This document shows positions 11,055 through 22,960 of a stretch of DNA of 64,000 nucleotides, piece by piece. How positions within the stretch are numbered: position 1 is the first letter of the stretch; each line of letters starts with the position of its first letter. Made by a program: the position numbers and the translations under genes. Source of the DNA: Halictus rubicundus (lineage: Eukaryota > Arthropoda > Insecta > Hymenoptera > Halictidae); the NCBI RefSeq assembly GCF_050948215.1, contig NC_135151.1:11324220-11388219 (forward strand). Direction: 5' to 3'. Under the pieces are notes generated by a model. That model had not been told where the DNA came from and searched no databases. It saw nothing but the letters and a program-made list of their open reading frames with translations.

Positions 11055-11585
11055 CACTTCGGATATATTCTTGCGACGTTCCATCTCGAGTAGACTGCAG
11101 AAGAGTTTAATAAATAGACTGCGGACTTTTATGTAAGTTTATGGATCTTTATGTTCATCACTGAACTGCGGATTTTATGCATTCGCGAGAAAGATGAGTT
11201 GGCGCAATTATTTATGCATATTTTTTATTCAGTTTCGGATGTTCTTGCGACGTTCTATGTCGAGTAGACTGCAGACGAGTTTAATAAATAGACTGCGGAC
11301 TTTTATGTAAGTTTATGGATCTTTATGTTCATCACTGAACTGCGGATTTTATGCATTCGCGAGAAAGATGAGTTGGCGCAATTATTTATGCATATTTTTT
11401 GATTTAGTTTCGGATGTTCTTGCGACGTTCTATCTCGGGTAGACTGCAGAAGAGTTTAATAAATAGACTGCGGACTTTTATGTATTTTTGTGGATCTTTA
11501 TGTTGATCACTGAACGGCAGATGTTATGCATTCGCGAGAAAGATGAGTTGGCGCAATTATTTATGCATATTATTTATTTAGTTCG
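11055..11585 (+). repeat. ~174-bp tandem repeat, three copies, carrying MITE-A ends
   Basis: TTGCGACGTT starts at 11071, 11245 and 11420, giving units of 174 and 175. Each unit contains GTAGACTGCAGA, TAGACTGCGGACTTTTATG and CTGAACTGCGGATTTTATGC, which are MITE-A left-end sequences. The array therefore seems to have formed by tandem amplification of a segment containing nested or partial MITE-A copies. Copies 1 and 2 are nearly identical, and copy 3 is slightly diverged. Confidence 0.85.
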
Positions 11586-14011
11586 CAAGACATTTGTGTG
11601 CTATTTTCATCTTGTTGAAATGATTAAAGAAACTATGACAATTTCATTTGGCTTCCGTTTCTTACAATGGATGCACGCAATTCTTATTTTGCTAAATTGC
11701 ACTTTGCTAAATGTTTTAATGTAATAAAAATCGAGTGAGAATAGTTGAGTAAATAATTATAGTAAGTTATTAAGAAATATAATTTAGTAAATAAATGTAC
11801 AGATAAAATATGCTGACACTTCGAATCCTGCGTCTCCGATAATTGGCACAATGGAATTGTTTGTCCAATGCAGTTCGCGGCCATAACCGGTGGCTTAGCG
11901 CAGTGTATCGCTCGCGCAGGTTGCTGCGCTTTGTTTACGCGCCGCACAATGGTCCGAGAGCTCGCTTTTTGTGGCCAAAACTATTGTAACGTTATTTCAA
12001 GATTTAATGTTATATTATTATAGGTCGTTGGATTCGTTTCGATGCCAGTTAGAATATTACGAAGTAAAAAATATATGTTAACGTTTAAAAAAATGAGTAA
12101 CGTTTATGAAAAGAAATTTTTCTTTAATTTTTTTATATTGAAATTTATAGGAAAGTAAATACTGATCAACTTTCGTTGGAAACATTTTTTTGTCAGATCA
12201 TCGGAAATATTTTTAAAAAATCGTGAAAAAGTATAAAAATTTACATGTGTACATGTTGAAGGTCTGAACTTTCTTAGGCATTTTTTTCTAAAACTCTACT
12301 TAAAGTTTACATTGTACGTAACTTTATATTCTTCGTATATGGATTAAAACATGCATATATTACCATTAAATAAATGAAATATACATTTTCACGCATATGA
12401 AATTATAGCACAAATTTGCATTTTAGCATTGCGTAAGGAATAATTCAACTGTTTAATTGCAACTCCAATTTCATAGTTTTGCAGTTGATCTGCTCGGAAA
12501 GATGTCTGAAAGATCTAACTTTTTGAATTTCGAGGTTTTAAAGGGTTCTTATTTGGGAGAAAAAAAATGTTATAGAAATTTGAGAGTCGAAAAATTGAAT
12601 TTTGGACACAATCGCCGGTTAGGCGAGTGAAAGTTCCAGACGCGACTCGACGCGTCGGTCCCGCTCGCAAAAGCGATTTCGCGCGAGTAAATTGCACGTG
12701 CTCTCGAGAGCTCCCGCGAGTACACGCGAACAAAAACGTGTTTGAAAGTTTCCAACAAGCGACGGACTCATTTGTGTACGCTAACGTCGGCTGAATCGCT
12801 TTCGGCCGTAGGTATAACGAACCATTGATAGGACCGAGCGACCTTGAAGTTACTTTAAAAAGTAATTAGAACAGGTTTTATTCCAGAGAAAGAAAAAGGA
12901 AACTCTCCGTCCGGAGATTCTGAACGGGAACAATTAATGGAACGAAGAAGCAGTATATAATTAGATCGTCAACTCATTAGGGTGATTAGCAACCACTTAA
13001 TTTGCATACAGAAAACAATGCGAGTTTCCTGAATTACAGAAGTACATAAATTAATTTCTAGATCTTCATGAAAAATGAATGCTTTAAGGCAAATAAACGG
13101 TTATGACGAATAAAAATTTCGATCAATCAATACACTTATGTCCTTAACACTTTTTACGTGTCTACTGCTTTAAATTGTACGCGCGCATTTTTCTCATAAA
13201 TACATAAAATCTATTAGTTTCGCCTCGACTAGAGTTGCGAAAGTTTGAACAAATCTAGTGGCTCTATCGAGACATTAAATCAACGTCAAAACGATAATTA
13301 ATGAATAATGCGGAGCTAAACGTTTTCCGCGTTGTTCGCACCATTCGCTCGCGCGTGTTGGAAATAAATCGGAACAATGGGAACGCACGATAAAGCTCGA
13401 ATCACACCGTCGCGCAACTTCGTACAAAATGCTCGATGCTCGGAGATACCGCGTCGGGCGTTCGCAAAAAGAAACATTTATACCCGCGGCAACTTTCGAT
13501 GTCACGAAAGAAATTTTCCCAGTCATAAATTACATTGTTATCGCGATAAATTTCTTCGTGTAAGTCGCGCGGCATTTCCATAGATATATTGGAGCACGCG
13601 AATTCGCTGGACGCGTTCGACCAACAGCGTTTCACCGACTCTTAACCTCTTTGAGGACGAGTTAACTCAACGGTGGTGCTGCTTGCCTTTCACTGATTTC
13701 TTCTGCCTGTTTCGCTACCGATTGCTGCTATACCGTTGCCTAACAAAACAAATACAACCTGTTTCAATAGACCAACAATCGTACGCTCTACGGCCATAAA
13801 TCACCGGACACTTGAATATTTGCTAAAAATTGCCAATACTGAAACTGTGACATCTTCGTGAAAGAAAATCGCACGACAGTCCACCTGGGCTCATTTTAAA
13901 GCGTGAAACTTCTGCTTTCAGAATCTCGCCTTGATTCCTTTTTTCATGGCACTTGTGCATCAGGAAGTAAAGGATAGAAGGAACATAGATTGTGTTGTAC
14001 GATTTTGAAGA
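11586..14011. other. No gene recognised; AT-rich then mixed
   Basis: 11700-12550 is strongly AT-rich with no ORF. 12600-13640 contains CpG-rich patches with 60-83-codon ORFs on both strands. 13641-14011 is unremarkable. A segment near 12020 (TATAGGTCGTTGGATTCGT) resembles the right edge of the window (see 63885-64000). Confidence 0.5.
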
Positions 14012-14208
14012 CCAGAGTCTAATAAATATGTATGTTATTAATTTCCTTTAAACCGAAATAAAATTCTATTTTGTTGTTGTATATATCCTTTGGAGAAATC
14101 ATAGGCATACGATCAACATAAACTATTTTTTTTTTCTATGAAATTCTGAACGACGAAGAATTTCTAATCATTATATTCACAAAATGAATAGTTAGTGCAA
14201 GGGGTTAA
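14012..14208 (-). mobile_element. piggyBac-like MITE, family P2, copy 3 (5' eroded)
   Basis: AGAGTCTAATAAATATGTAT through GTTAGTGCAAGGGG and TTAA (14205-14208) match copy 2 nearly throughout. The left TTAA and CCCC terminus are not recognisable, so this copy has lost its left tip. It is non-coding. Confidence 0.75.
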
Positions 14209-14984
14209 AACAATTGATTGATCGTTTCTCTAAAAAAAAATATTATTGCACCAGGATTTTGTCCAAATCGACTCCGAAGAATTTAGTCACTTAAAAATTA
14301 CAGTCGAACGAACTTCTTTGCCAAAAAATGCAAGTTTTGCAACGAAGGATCTGCGAACCGGCGTTTCAGCTCGGGTAATTTGTTTCCGAAGTAACTCCGA
14401 CCTTCGGCTGTTTATAAATCCACCATAAACCTTCACCCTCCCCGGCTACTTATGTTTCACGTCTTCCAGCTCTTCTTTCTCTCTGGTTCCATAGCGGCGC
14501 GTGCTCGCCGCGAGCTGGTCCCGAGTTGCAAAACAATTCGCAATGCCCGGAGCTCGTTCTTTTTATACTTCATCGCCGGAGAATCTCCGTACTCTCTTCT
14601 CTCGTTACTCTTCGCTCGCAAGCCTGTGACGCGAACGCGTTGTACGTACGTGTGTATATTCTGCGAGCGCGATTTGAATAATCGATAAAACATACAATTT
14701 TTATGCGCCCTTTCGGCCCCGCGAACCGAGTGCATCGCGAATGCATCTCGCAGGTTCCTGCCGCGGCCGTGACGCGCTTATGCGAGGTCAGTTACCAGCT
14801 GTCGGTAAACACTTGGTAAACAAACGCGAGAGACCGTCGAACGCTAAAGACGCTGAGCTCTCGAGAGCTGTACGGTCGGTTCTTTGGCTTTGGGAGATGA
14901 GAAGTCCGAAACCAAAAACTTTTTTTGTGGTCTTCAGACATTCGCGAGGGTACCCTGAAAATTTCAAATGTTTATGTTTGTTGG
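14209..14984. other. No gene recognised
   Basis: Mixed sequence with 60-92-codon ORFs on both strands and no domains. The CpG-rich portion is 14440-14890. Confidence 0.5.
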
Positions 14985-15330
14985 TTTTTCTTTAAAAAAT
15001 TGTCAAAGTCATACGATTTTCCGAGCGTTAATTCTGTCTGGACTTTTTTTTTTAATTTATGAGCAGGTTGAAACAGTGACCTAGAGGTCTGAAAAATTTT
15101 GTCGATGTTCCTCGAAGATTGATAAAAGTATCCACAAAGTTTAAAATTTGTGCGTTCAATGGTTCTGTTTGAAAAAATTGTCAATGCCATGACTATTTTC
15201 TGACCGTTAATTCTGTCTCGATTTTTTCTTTAACTTATGACCAGACTACAAAAATTGACCTAGAGGTCTGAAAAATTTTGTCGATGTTCCTCGATGGTTG
15301 ACAAATACACCCGCGAAGTTTCTAATTAAT
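14985..15330 (+). repeat. Two-copy ~179-bp tandem repeat
   Basis: GACCTAGAGGTCTGAAAAAT and the following TTTTGTCGATGTTCCTCGA occur at 15078 and 15257. The flanking CGTTAATTCTGTCTSGA and AAAAAATTGTCAA blocks repeat with the same offset. Confidence 0.8.
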
Positions 15331-16023
15331 TGCTGCGCTAGTTTCTTCGTAAAAATTCTCGAATCATCGTATTCCTCATCAGCATCCAATTCGTTTTAAT
15401 CCTTTCGCATTCATAAACGTAGGAAGCAATAAAAATAATGAACCAGTCGTCACCTAAATGAAATATCGAGTATGTCAATACGCTGTACCTCGGATAGCCA
15501 TTCGAAAAAGGCAATACCTAACAGCAAAAGCTACAATCGAGTTTTTAAACACTTTTTACTGAAACCTGTAACCTGCTCAAAGCGAATTTGAAGCGATTTG
15601 TTTTTTGCGCAAATGCCTATCGTAGATCGTAATGAAATAATGATTGATCGCGTCGCAGCATCTGCGTCAGGTTTTGATGAAGTCTTTTATCGAGCGAGAT
15701 ACGGGAGATCGCATTAATTCCAGTTTTCCTCGTGTCGCTAATAATCGATAAATTATTCGATTGACGCGTCCGCCTTGGTGACCGCGTCAGTTGAAATTTT
15801 TCGCGCTTAGAGGACACTGATTCTCGATCGGTTTCGCATGCAAATCGATTGCGGAACGTCCCCTTCCTAAGCAGGTGTCAGGCTTTAATCTCTTTCTTCT
15901 CCCGTTCGACGACCGCGACCTTCTCGTCCTATTTCATTCTCCTCGTTCTCGTTTTTTCTCCATTAACTTCCCAATCAACGTTGACGCCGCGTGCGGCTCG
16001 TAATCCTACGAAAGAAGCAAGCT

Positions 16024-16058
<35 letters not shown>

Positions 16059-16540
16059 GAGAGACAGACTGAGAGGGTGAGAGGGAGAGAATGTCCAGGT
16101 CGTTACCAAGTCCGCGGCGAAACGTTCTTATTACTAAACTCCCATAACTGCGACCGGATAACTACGTGCATTCGAAGAAGTTAAAGACGGGTCCGAGTAG
16201 ATTGTTGCCTCGCGTTGTGTTAACCTGTTAACCTGGCCGGGCCGAGTTATCTCGTTAATTGTATTCCGTCCGTATTCCATTTACACTTTTTCTTCGTTCG
16301 ATTTATCTGCCGGCAAATTTTGCGGCATAATTTAGACTTTGTGTTATGGGCTGGATCGCTTCGAATGACTTTTATTTACTCGACGCCGGAGAGTGGCTCG
16401 CCGGTTTATGCCGCAGAAAAGAAAAATACAATAATGCGACGGGCCGTTGCCGTGCTGCTGGTTCTCAACTTCGTTCTGTGGAAGTTCAGTCGTTCTCTTC
16501 AACTTCGTCGGCATACACGCCGAAATGTTTTCTACATTTT
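15331..16540. other. No gene recognised; contains a (GA)n tract
   Basis: A GA microsatellite lies at 16027-16055 within CpG-rich sequence. The 111-codon plus ORF (15849-16184) translates the GA tract into Arg-Glu repeats and is not credible as a gene. Confidence 0.5.
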
Positions 16541-16559
16541 CCATTTCCATTTTCCAGTG

Positions 16560-16750
16560 CCTGTACACTCTTCGTTAAGTCTCAAAGGGTAAACAATTGA
16601 ATGAAGAATGTTAATGAGGTGTATCAACGTGAACCACTTATTTTCTATTTCCTACATCTCAATATTTTATCTCGCACAGTGTGCTCGTGTCTTCATTAAA
16701 TCTCAAAGGGTGAACAATCGAGGGAAGAATGTTGATGAGGGTGTTCTGTC
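16560..16750 (+). repeat. Two-copy ~122-bp repeat
   Basis: TCTCAAAGGGTRAACAAT and GAAGAATGTTRATGAGG recur with the same order and an offset of about 122 bases (first near 16576, second near 16698). Confidence 0.7.
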
Positions 16751-17029
16751 ACATACGTTTGAAAGATACACAGACCGCAGTCGATTACCGGACACAAAAT
16801 ACCGGCGACCACGCATATGTGACGCGGTGGCAAACGCATCAACCTAGAACCACCATACGACGGGTCCACGGACGGTCGCAGTAATTGTCCACCCCTCTGC
16901 AATCATTCCGGGCTCATAACATTTGCGCGGTCACACTGGAGCGGGCAAGTATTCCGAGCATCGGTGTCCTCGTAGTCATTCGACCCCAGAAGAAGAAGCT
17001 AGCCGCCCCGCGTAGTAGAATTAGACCGA

Positions 17030-18905
17030 ACCCGTTATGCAGCTAGCCAAAAGTCCTCCTCTTCACTCGGAAGCTGTTGCAGTAACAACTGTGGGCGGGG
17101 GTTGTGAAATTCTCGAGTCTCCGAGAGGATTGTTTCGACTTCTCAGACGTGGGGACGAACAAAAATTGCCTTGTGGAGCTGTGCAGTGGAAATGTAGAAA
17201 TCAAGAGCCGCGAAACCACGCCCATTAAAGCAGCATACGTAAAAGGAAAGATTAACTTGGGGTTTTGGGGTATTCCGAAAAGAGGGAGCAAAGAAACCAC
17301 GCCCTCGGGTCAATTGATATAGTGGGAGCGACGAGACCACGCCTTTAGGACGCTTTATATAGTGAGGGCAATTAAACCACGCCTCTCAGGGCACTCTACA
17401 AAGAGGAATCAGGGAAATTGCGATTTTTGGAGCACTCTACGTTGAGAGAGCAAGATAACCACGCCCTCAAGGCAATGGATACAGTGGGAGCGACGAGACC
17501 ACGCCTTTAGGACGCTTTATATAGTGAGGGCAATTAAACCACGCCTCTCAGGGCACTCTACAAAGAGGAATCAGGGAAATTGCGATTTTTGGAGCACTCT
17601 ACGTTGAGAGAGCAAGATAACCACGCCCTGAAGGCAATGGATACAGTGGGAGCGACGAGACCACGCCTTTGGGAGGCTTTATATAGTGAGGGCAATTAAA
17701 CCACGCCTCTCAGGGTACTCTACAAAGAGGAATCAGGGAAATTGCGATTTTTGGAGCACTCTACGTTGAGAGAGCAAGATAACCACGCCCTGAAGGCAAT
17801 GGATACAGTGGGAGCGACGAGACCACGCCTTTAGGACGCTTTATATAGTGAGGGCAATTAAACCACGCCTCTCAGGGCACTCTACAAAGAGGAATCAGGG
17901 AAATTGCGATTTTTGGAGCACTCTACGTTGAGAGAGCAAGATAACCACGCCCTGAAGGCAATGGATACAGTGGGAGCGACGAGACCACGCCTTTAGGACG
18001 CTTTATATAGTGAGGGCAATTAAACCACGCCTCTCAGGGCACTCTACAAAGAGGAATCAGGGAAATTGCGATTTTTGGAGCACTCTACGTTGAGAGAGCA
18101 AGATAACCACGCCCTGAAGGCAATGAATATAGTGGGAGCTACGAGACCACGCCTTTAGGACGCTTTATATAGTGAGGGCAATTAAACCACGCCTCTCAGG
18201 GCACTCTACAAAGAGGAATCAGGGAAATTGCGATTTTTGGAGCACTCTACGTTGAGAGAGCAAGATAACCACGCCCTGAAGGCAATGAATATAGTGGGAG
18301 CTACGAGACCACGCCTTTAGGACGCTTTATATAGTGAGGGCAATTAAACCACGCCTCTCAGGGCACTCTACAAAGAGGAATCAGGGAAATTGCGATTTTT
18401 GGAGCACTCTACGTTGAGAGAGCAAGATAACCACGCCCTCAAGGCAATGAATATAGTGGGAGCGACGAGACCACGCCTTTAGAACGCTTTATATAGTAAG
18501 GGCAATTAAACCACGCCTCTCAGGGCATTCTACAAAGAGGAATCAGGGAAATTGCGATTTTTGGAGCACTCTACGTTGAGAGAGCAAGATAACCACGCCC
18601 TCAAGGCAATGGATACAGTGGGAGCGACGAGACCACGTCTTTAGGACGCTTTATATAGTGAGGGCAATTAAACCACGCCTCTCAGGGCACTCTACAAAGA
18701 GGAATCAGGGAAATTGCGATTTTTGGAGCACTCTACATTGAGAGAGCACACACAGTTATTTATAATTTCACGCCCCTCGGGTCACTCTAGACGAAAAGGG
18801 AGCAATGCAATCTTCGAATCTCGAAGATCCGAGGGTCCCTTCTTGCCACAACGTGGCAAAAGCGTGGCCCTCGGGGGCACTACACTATCCTCCCAGGGCA
18901 AAGAT
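17030..18905 (+). repeat. CCACGCC-monomer cluster B
   Basis: Diverged monomers (GGGCGGGG near 17094, AACCACGCCCAT near 17214, AACCACGCCCTCGGG near 17297) lead into the homogeneous 162-bp satellite. Diverged units resume after it (TCACGCCCCTCGGGTCACTC near 18769, GCGTGGCCCTCGGGGGCAC near 18862). This arrangement of a homogenised centre and degraded edges is typical of satellites maintained by unequal crossover. Confidence 0.85.
17319..18748 (+). repeat. 162-bp satellite, about nine copies
   Basis: CGATTTTTGGAGCACTCTAC starts at 17421, 17583, 17745, 17907, 18069, 18231, 18393, 18555 and 18717, an exact 162-bp period with no indels. Copies differ by only a few bases (CCCTCAAG/CCCTGAAG, AGTGGGAGCGAC/AGTGGGAGCTAC). 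Each unit holds three CCACGCC boxes. In the first unit these start at 17337, 17377 and 17459, and the next unit's first is at 17499. Spacings of 40, 82 and 40 mean four ~40.5-bp monomers per unit, one having lost its box. Near identity implies recent amplification or ongoing homogenisation. It may be collapsed in the assembly. Confidence 0.95.
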
Positions 18906-20460
18906 CGCTCCCTATCCCATCTCCATCGTTGTCATCCCGCTATTTTTCTATTTTTAATGTGTTTATCGAGCTCCGAGGAGGAACACACAGCCGAATCTGT
19001 TCGGCACGAGGAACGGAACAAGATGTAACACATTTAGAAGGGAAATGGGCCGGAATCGGAAGGGAGGGTCTTTCTTATAAGTGGCGCACGTAGAGGCGAG
19101 ATTTTCGGATGGCACGTAAATAACGCGCATACCGGCACCGGGAGCAAAGGTCCCGGCCACGACAGATTGACGAATCGATTTCTCTGCGGCAGAGTCGTTC
19201 CACAAGCCTCGACGATGCTCGTCGTCCCTTCCTCGTTCCCTTCTTTCTTCGGGTTCGCCGTCTCGCTTTCTTGAAAGCCGACAACCGTGTAACAGAAAGA
19301 GACGCTCGAAATCTTTTCCGTTAACCTCTAAAGGAAGGTTTCAGAGGTGGGTGCGTCGAACAGAGAGAACCTGGGCTTGTCCACCAGCTTGTACAAAAGC
19401 CGTTTACGATTTATAGTTGGAGCTTATAGCCCGGCTAGTTGGACGACTTGGTTTGAACGATAATCTAACGCGCGCCAGATTATCGTACGACGTGTTGTGC
19501 CGAAATATGGCTCTCGTAAAATTCGCACGATTCACGGTGCACGATGCAGGATGTCGGTGTCGCGACACCTTGCCACCGCTTTTCTCTGCAACTTCAGCTT
19601 TGGGAAAAGAGGAATTAGGCTCGTGCCTCTTCATTTGAACTTGTTTTCACTCTGGGATGTAGAAGCTCGTCTTCTGTCATGCTAAATTTTCTTTTGTATA
19701 ATCAATTCTGTAAGAGCTTCTTCTTTCGGTACATTCCAGCACAGTTGCCATTAAATATTCTTGTTGAATACAAATTCTTGTTAAATTATTCTATTTATTC
19801 TCGTAACGCAGAGACCTCATGTTCAATCTAACAATTCAGCAAGTAATATTGCAGTTATGAACAACGGTCCGTTTCTGACGATTAAGATTAAAAAGATCGC
19901 AACACAGGATCGCGAAACGATCGTTCGGCAAATTCATCGGACAGGATCGTTCTATACTTGACTGCACCCAACAGATGGTTACTCAGCGTCGACCGAACAG
20001 TTTCGATGGTTCGCAACAGCCGTTCATGGAATAATAAAATGGTCACGCCTGTATGGGCCCCGTTTAGGCTACCCAGATCGTTTCGATAGTGAAGTGGGAG
20101 AGAGAGAGAGAGAAAGAGAGTCTGTGCTGTGTATGCACCGATATATATTTAGCTTGTGCGGCATTTCTCGACCCACATACTCATCGGGAGGCAGAATGTC
20201 TCGTATGCGTGGGGTCATCACGCCGTTCGCCGCGACAAAGACTCGTCCTCTCGCTCTCTCTCTCCTCTCCTCTCTTCGTGCTCTTTTTCTTTCTCGCCCC
20301 GTTCCTCGCCCATCTTCCTCGTCTTCGGCGTCGACGACTCCCGTGAAAGGGCCGCGGCGTGTAACCTCGATTTTTAAGAGCTTCCATTTGCCTGATTCCT
20401 TCTTCTTCTTCGGTCTTCTTTCTTTTTCCGCACCGCCCTTTTTTTCCTGGCTCCCTACGT
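18906..20460. other. No gene recognised; CpG/CT-rich
   Basis: Mixed sequence with a short GA tract (20098-20121) and pyrimidine-rich stretches. ORFs of up to 157 codons here are Ser/Leu/Arg-rich translations of low-complexity DNA. Confidence 0.5.
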
Positions 20461-20471
20461 TCTCGTTGGGC

Positions 20472-20475
<4 letters not shown>

Positions 20476-20511
<36 letters not shown>
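20476..20511. repeat. (CT)n microsatellite
   Basis: An uninterrupted CT dinucleotide run of about 18 units inside a longer pyrimidine-rich region. Confidence 0.95.
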
Positions 20512-20514
<3 letters not shown>

Positions 20515-22008
20515 CCTCCGGTTCGTTTTCTTTTTCGACGCACCCGGGACCTCTGGCCGGTAACTGAAACGTTTATGTCAGTTGTAAGTGAATTATGCGC
20601 CGGTCCGCGCCTGGCTCTCCGCCGTTATGGTTACTCGGATTTTCGGCTCGTGAGTAATAGTCCCGCTGGATGCGCCCGCGAGGTTACATATGCTCGCCGT
20701 GTCGATGGTGCATTGTACTCTAATAGTTTCGCGCGGGTAGTCGAAAAACGCGAATTTGTTGGAAAAGTTCGCGTTCAACACAATTTTATGGTTCCCCACT
20801 ATTTTTCTGAATATCGTTTTTCAAGGTCGCTTGTACAGCGAGGATCACGCACAGGGCCTACCGAAGAATTTTCTTTTACAGAGCCTCTCGAATTTAGAAA
20901 TCGAGCTGCACGAGTTAAAATAATCGATGCAATTTTACATTTAACCAAGTACCATCTTTAGAAAATTTTGATGTCCCGAGTGATCTTAAAAGATATCGGA
21001 GTTTTACAAGAAAAGTATTTTTAATGAAAAGAAAGCGACGTAAACGGACAAACTTTCAACGAAGGCGAACTTCCGTGGTGTTTATTTGTTAGACACGCAA
21101 GGGACAAGTTTCTTTTCTTCGGCGGAACTTTAATGTTCCTCAAGATCGTTCGGAAACAAGTCCAACAACCCACTAAGCAGTCATATTCTCAAAACGAGAA
21201 ATACAGCAATATCGTCGCACTTGGGAAAATAAAGCAGAATCGGGAGGGTTTCTTTTTGTGTTGTTGAGCAAGCAAAGTGTCACCAATCCCTATTGCCTGA
21301 CTTCTTATAAAGTTCTCTGCTTTCATAAGAAATCCGAGAAAATCCTCGAGGCGGGCTGAAAACGTCGTTGGGGTACGGAACTCCATTTCCCATGGTATTG
21401 GTCAGCCGTAAAAGCAAAATGGCGCAAAATCGACTAGAAAACGAATTATACTTATTCTTGTTTATTTAAGGATACTTCTTAGTTATTTTGTTCGTGCGAG
21501 TAAGCAAGGAGAATTGGGTATACACATGTGAAATATTTGCTAATAGATTTCTCGTATGTTAGAATTGGATGCACGATGAAGTGGTCAATTCCTTAACCTG
21601 AAGTAGCTAGGGAATTGAAAGTAAAAACATTTATCTAGTTGAAATCTAGTTACATTTACAGTGAAAGAATCTGACAAAATCTGGAAAACGCGATGAAAAG
21701 ACACATTACGCTTCTACTTGAGGAACGTACCAAAATGATCGTATATTACTCATGAAAAAGCACTCAATGCCGAACTATACTCCTCAATGGTAATTAAATG
21801 TTCGAATAAATTTCAGTGGCGAGAATTTATAGCGATTCGTTTTCTTGCAACATTCCCTTGAGCTTTCAGTCTGGGATCGAAAATGTTAACAGGTTTTAAA
21901 ATAACCTGTGTGTTACTGTTACGCAATATTGTGTGCGGTATGTGTCGCTAATGTTCGATTGTTGCGAAACAGGGGCAGCAACGTCATGGTAATGACTGGA
22001 CTGCGGAT
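20512..22008. other. No gene recognised; contains a 128-codon ORF of uncertain status
   Basis: The plus ORF at 20575-20961 (128 codons) has a balanced amino-acid composition but no domain, signal peptide or repeat that I recognise, and a minus ORF overlaps it. I do not call it a gene. The rest is AT-rich unique sequence. Confidence 0.4.
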
Positions 22009-22196
22009 TTTATGCATTTATAACAAAATTGTGTACAAGCACAAAATAGCAAAATCGTGAAAAGAATTTAGGAATATTGTTATCTCATTTTCAACCTATT
22101 TAAGCTGCTAAGAAATAAAATAAATGTCTATAATATTCCATTCTGTTGGACAATTGAGGTGGACAATTTTTATTTTGCATCAAGATCCACAGTCTA
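22009..22196 (+). mobile_element. MITE-A copy (first of a head-to-tail pair)
   Basis: The left end is GACTGCGGATTTTATGCATT (22011). The right end is TTTTGCATCAAGATCCACAG then TC and TA (22195-22196). The left TA is mutated to TG. The next copy starts eight bases downstream in the same orientation. Confidence 0.82.
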
Positions 22197-22204
22197 GTCA
22201 TTGC

Positions 22205-22393
22205 TAGACTATTTTATGCGTTTATGGTAAAAATGGAGAAGCGCGACATAACACTGCAAAGACATTAGACGAATTTAAGAACGTTGCTGTATTATTTTAT
22301 GTACAATACATTACTGAAAGAACAAGTATATTTTGATCTTCCACTGCATACAGTCGAATAAAATTTTCATTTTGCATAAGAATCTGCAGTCTG
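22205..22393 (+). mobile_element. MITE-A copy (second of a head-to-tail pair)
   Basis: It starts TAGACTATTTTATGCGTTTA and ends TTTTGCATAAGAATCTGCAG then TC. The length (189 bp) and interior (CATTGGAC/AATTTAAGAA-type blocks) agree with neighbouring copies. The right TA is mutated to TG. Confidence 0.8.
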
Positions 22394-22414
22394 GGAATGG
22401 CGAATCAAGAAACG

Positions 22415-22960
22415 CACTTGTTGAAAAGAGTGCAACTTCAACCCCTTTACTAAAAATTGCATGAAGAATAGCAATTTCTCTGATTTTCTTTTTCTCATAT
22501 CAATGTCCTTTTTGAAAAGATTGCAACTTCAACCCCTTTACTAAAAGTTACAGGAAGAATAGCAATTTCTCTGATTTTCTTTTTTTTTCATATTAATGTC
22601 CTTTTTGAAAAGAGTGCAACTTCAACCCCTTTACTAAAAGTTATAGGAAGAATAGCAATTTCTCTAATTTTCTTTTTTTTCATATTAATGTCCTTTTTGA
22701 AAAGAATGCAACTTCAACCCCTTTACTAAAAATTGCAGGCAGAATAGCAATTTCTCTGATTTTCTTCTTTCACATCAATGTCCTCTTTCAAAAGAGTGCA
22801 ACTTCAACCCTTTTACTAAAAGTTGCAGGAAGAATAGCAATTTTTCTGATTCTCTTTTTTCACATCAATGTACTTTCCGCAAAGAGTGCAATTTTAACCT
22901 CTTCACTAAACGTGGCAGGGAAAACAGCAATCTCTCTCACTTTCAATTTAACTCTTAAAA
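22415..22960 (+). repeat. ~91-bp tandem repeat, six copies
   Basis: TGCAACTTCAACCCCTTTAC starts at 22431, 22522, 22615, 22707, 22797 and 22887 (the last two copies with substitutions). Periods run from 90 to 93. Each unit continues AGAATAGCAATTTCTCTGAT and a T-rich tract of variable length, which accounts for the small period changes. The last copies are the most diverged. No ORF is present. Confidence 0.93.

Noticed and set aside
17319..18748. CRISPR array interpretation of the regular repeats
   Set aside because: The whole 162-bp unit is conserved, with no variable spacers, no cas genes, and a eukaryotic sequence context.
20575..20961. 128-codon plus-strand ORF
   Set aside because: No recognisable domain, and an overlapping minus ORF. 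Length is compatible with chance in CpG-rich DNA.
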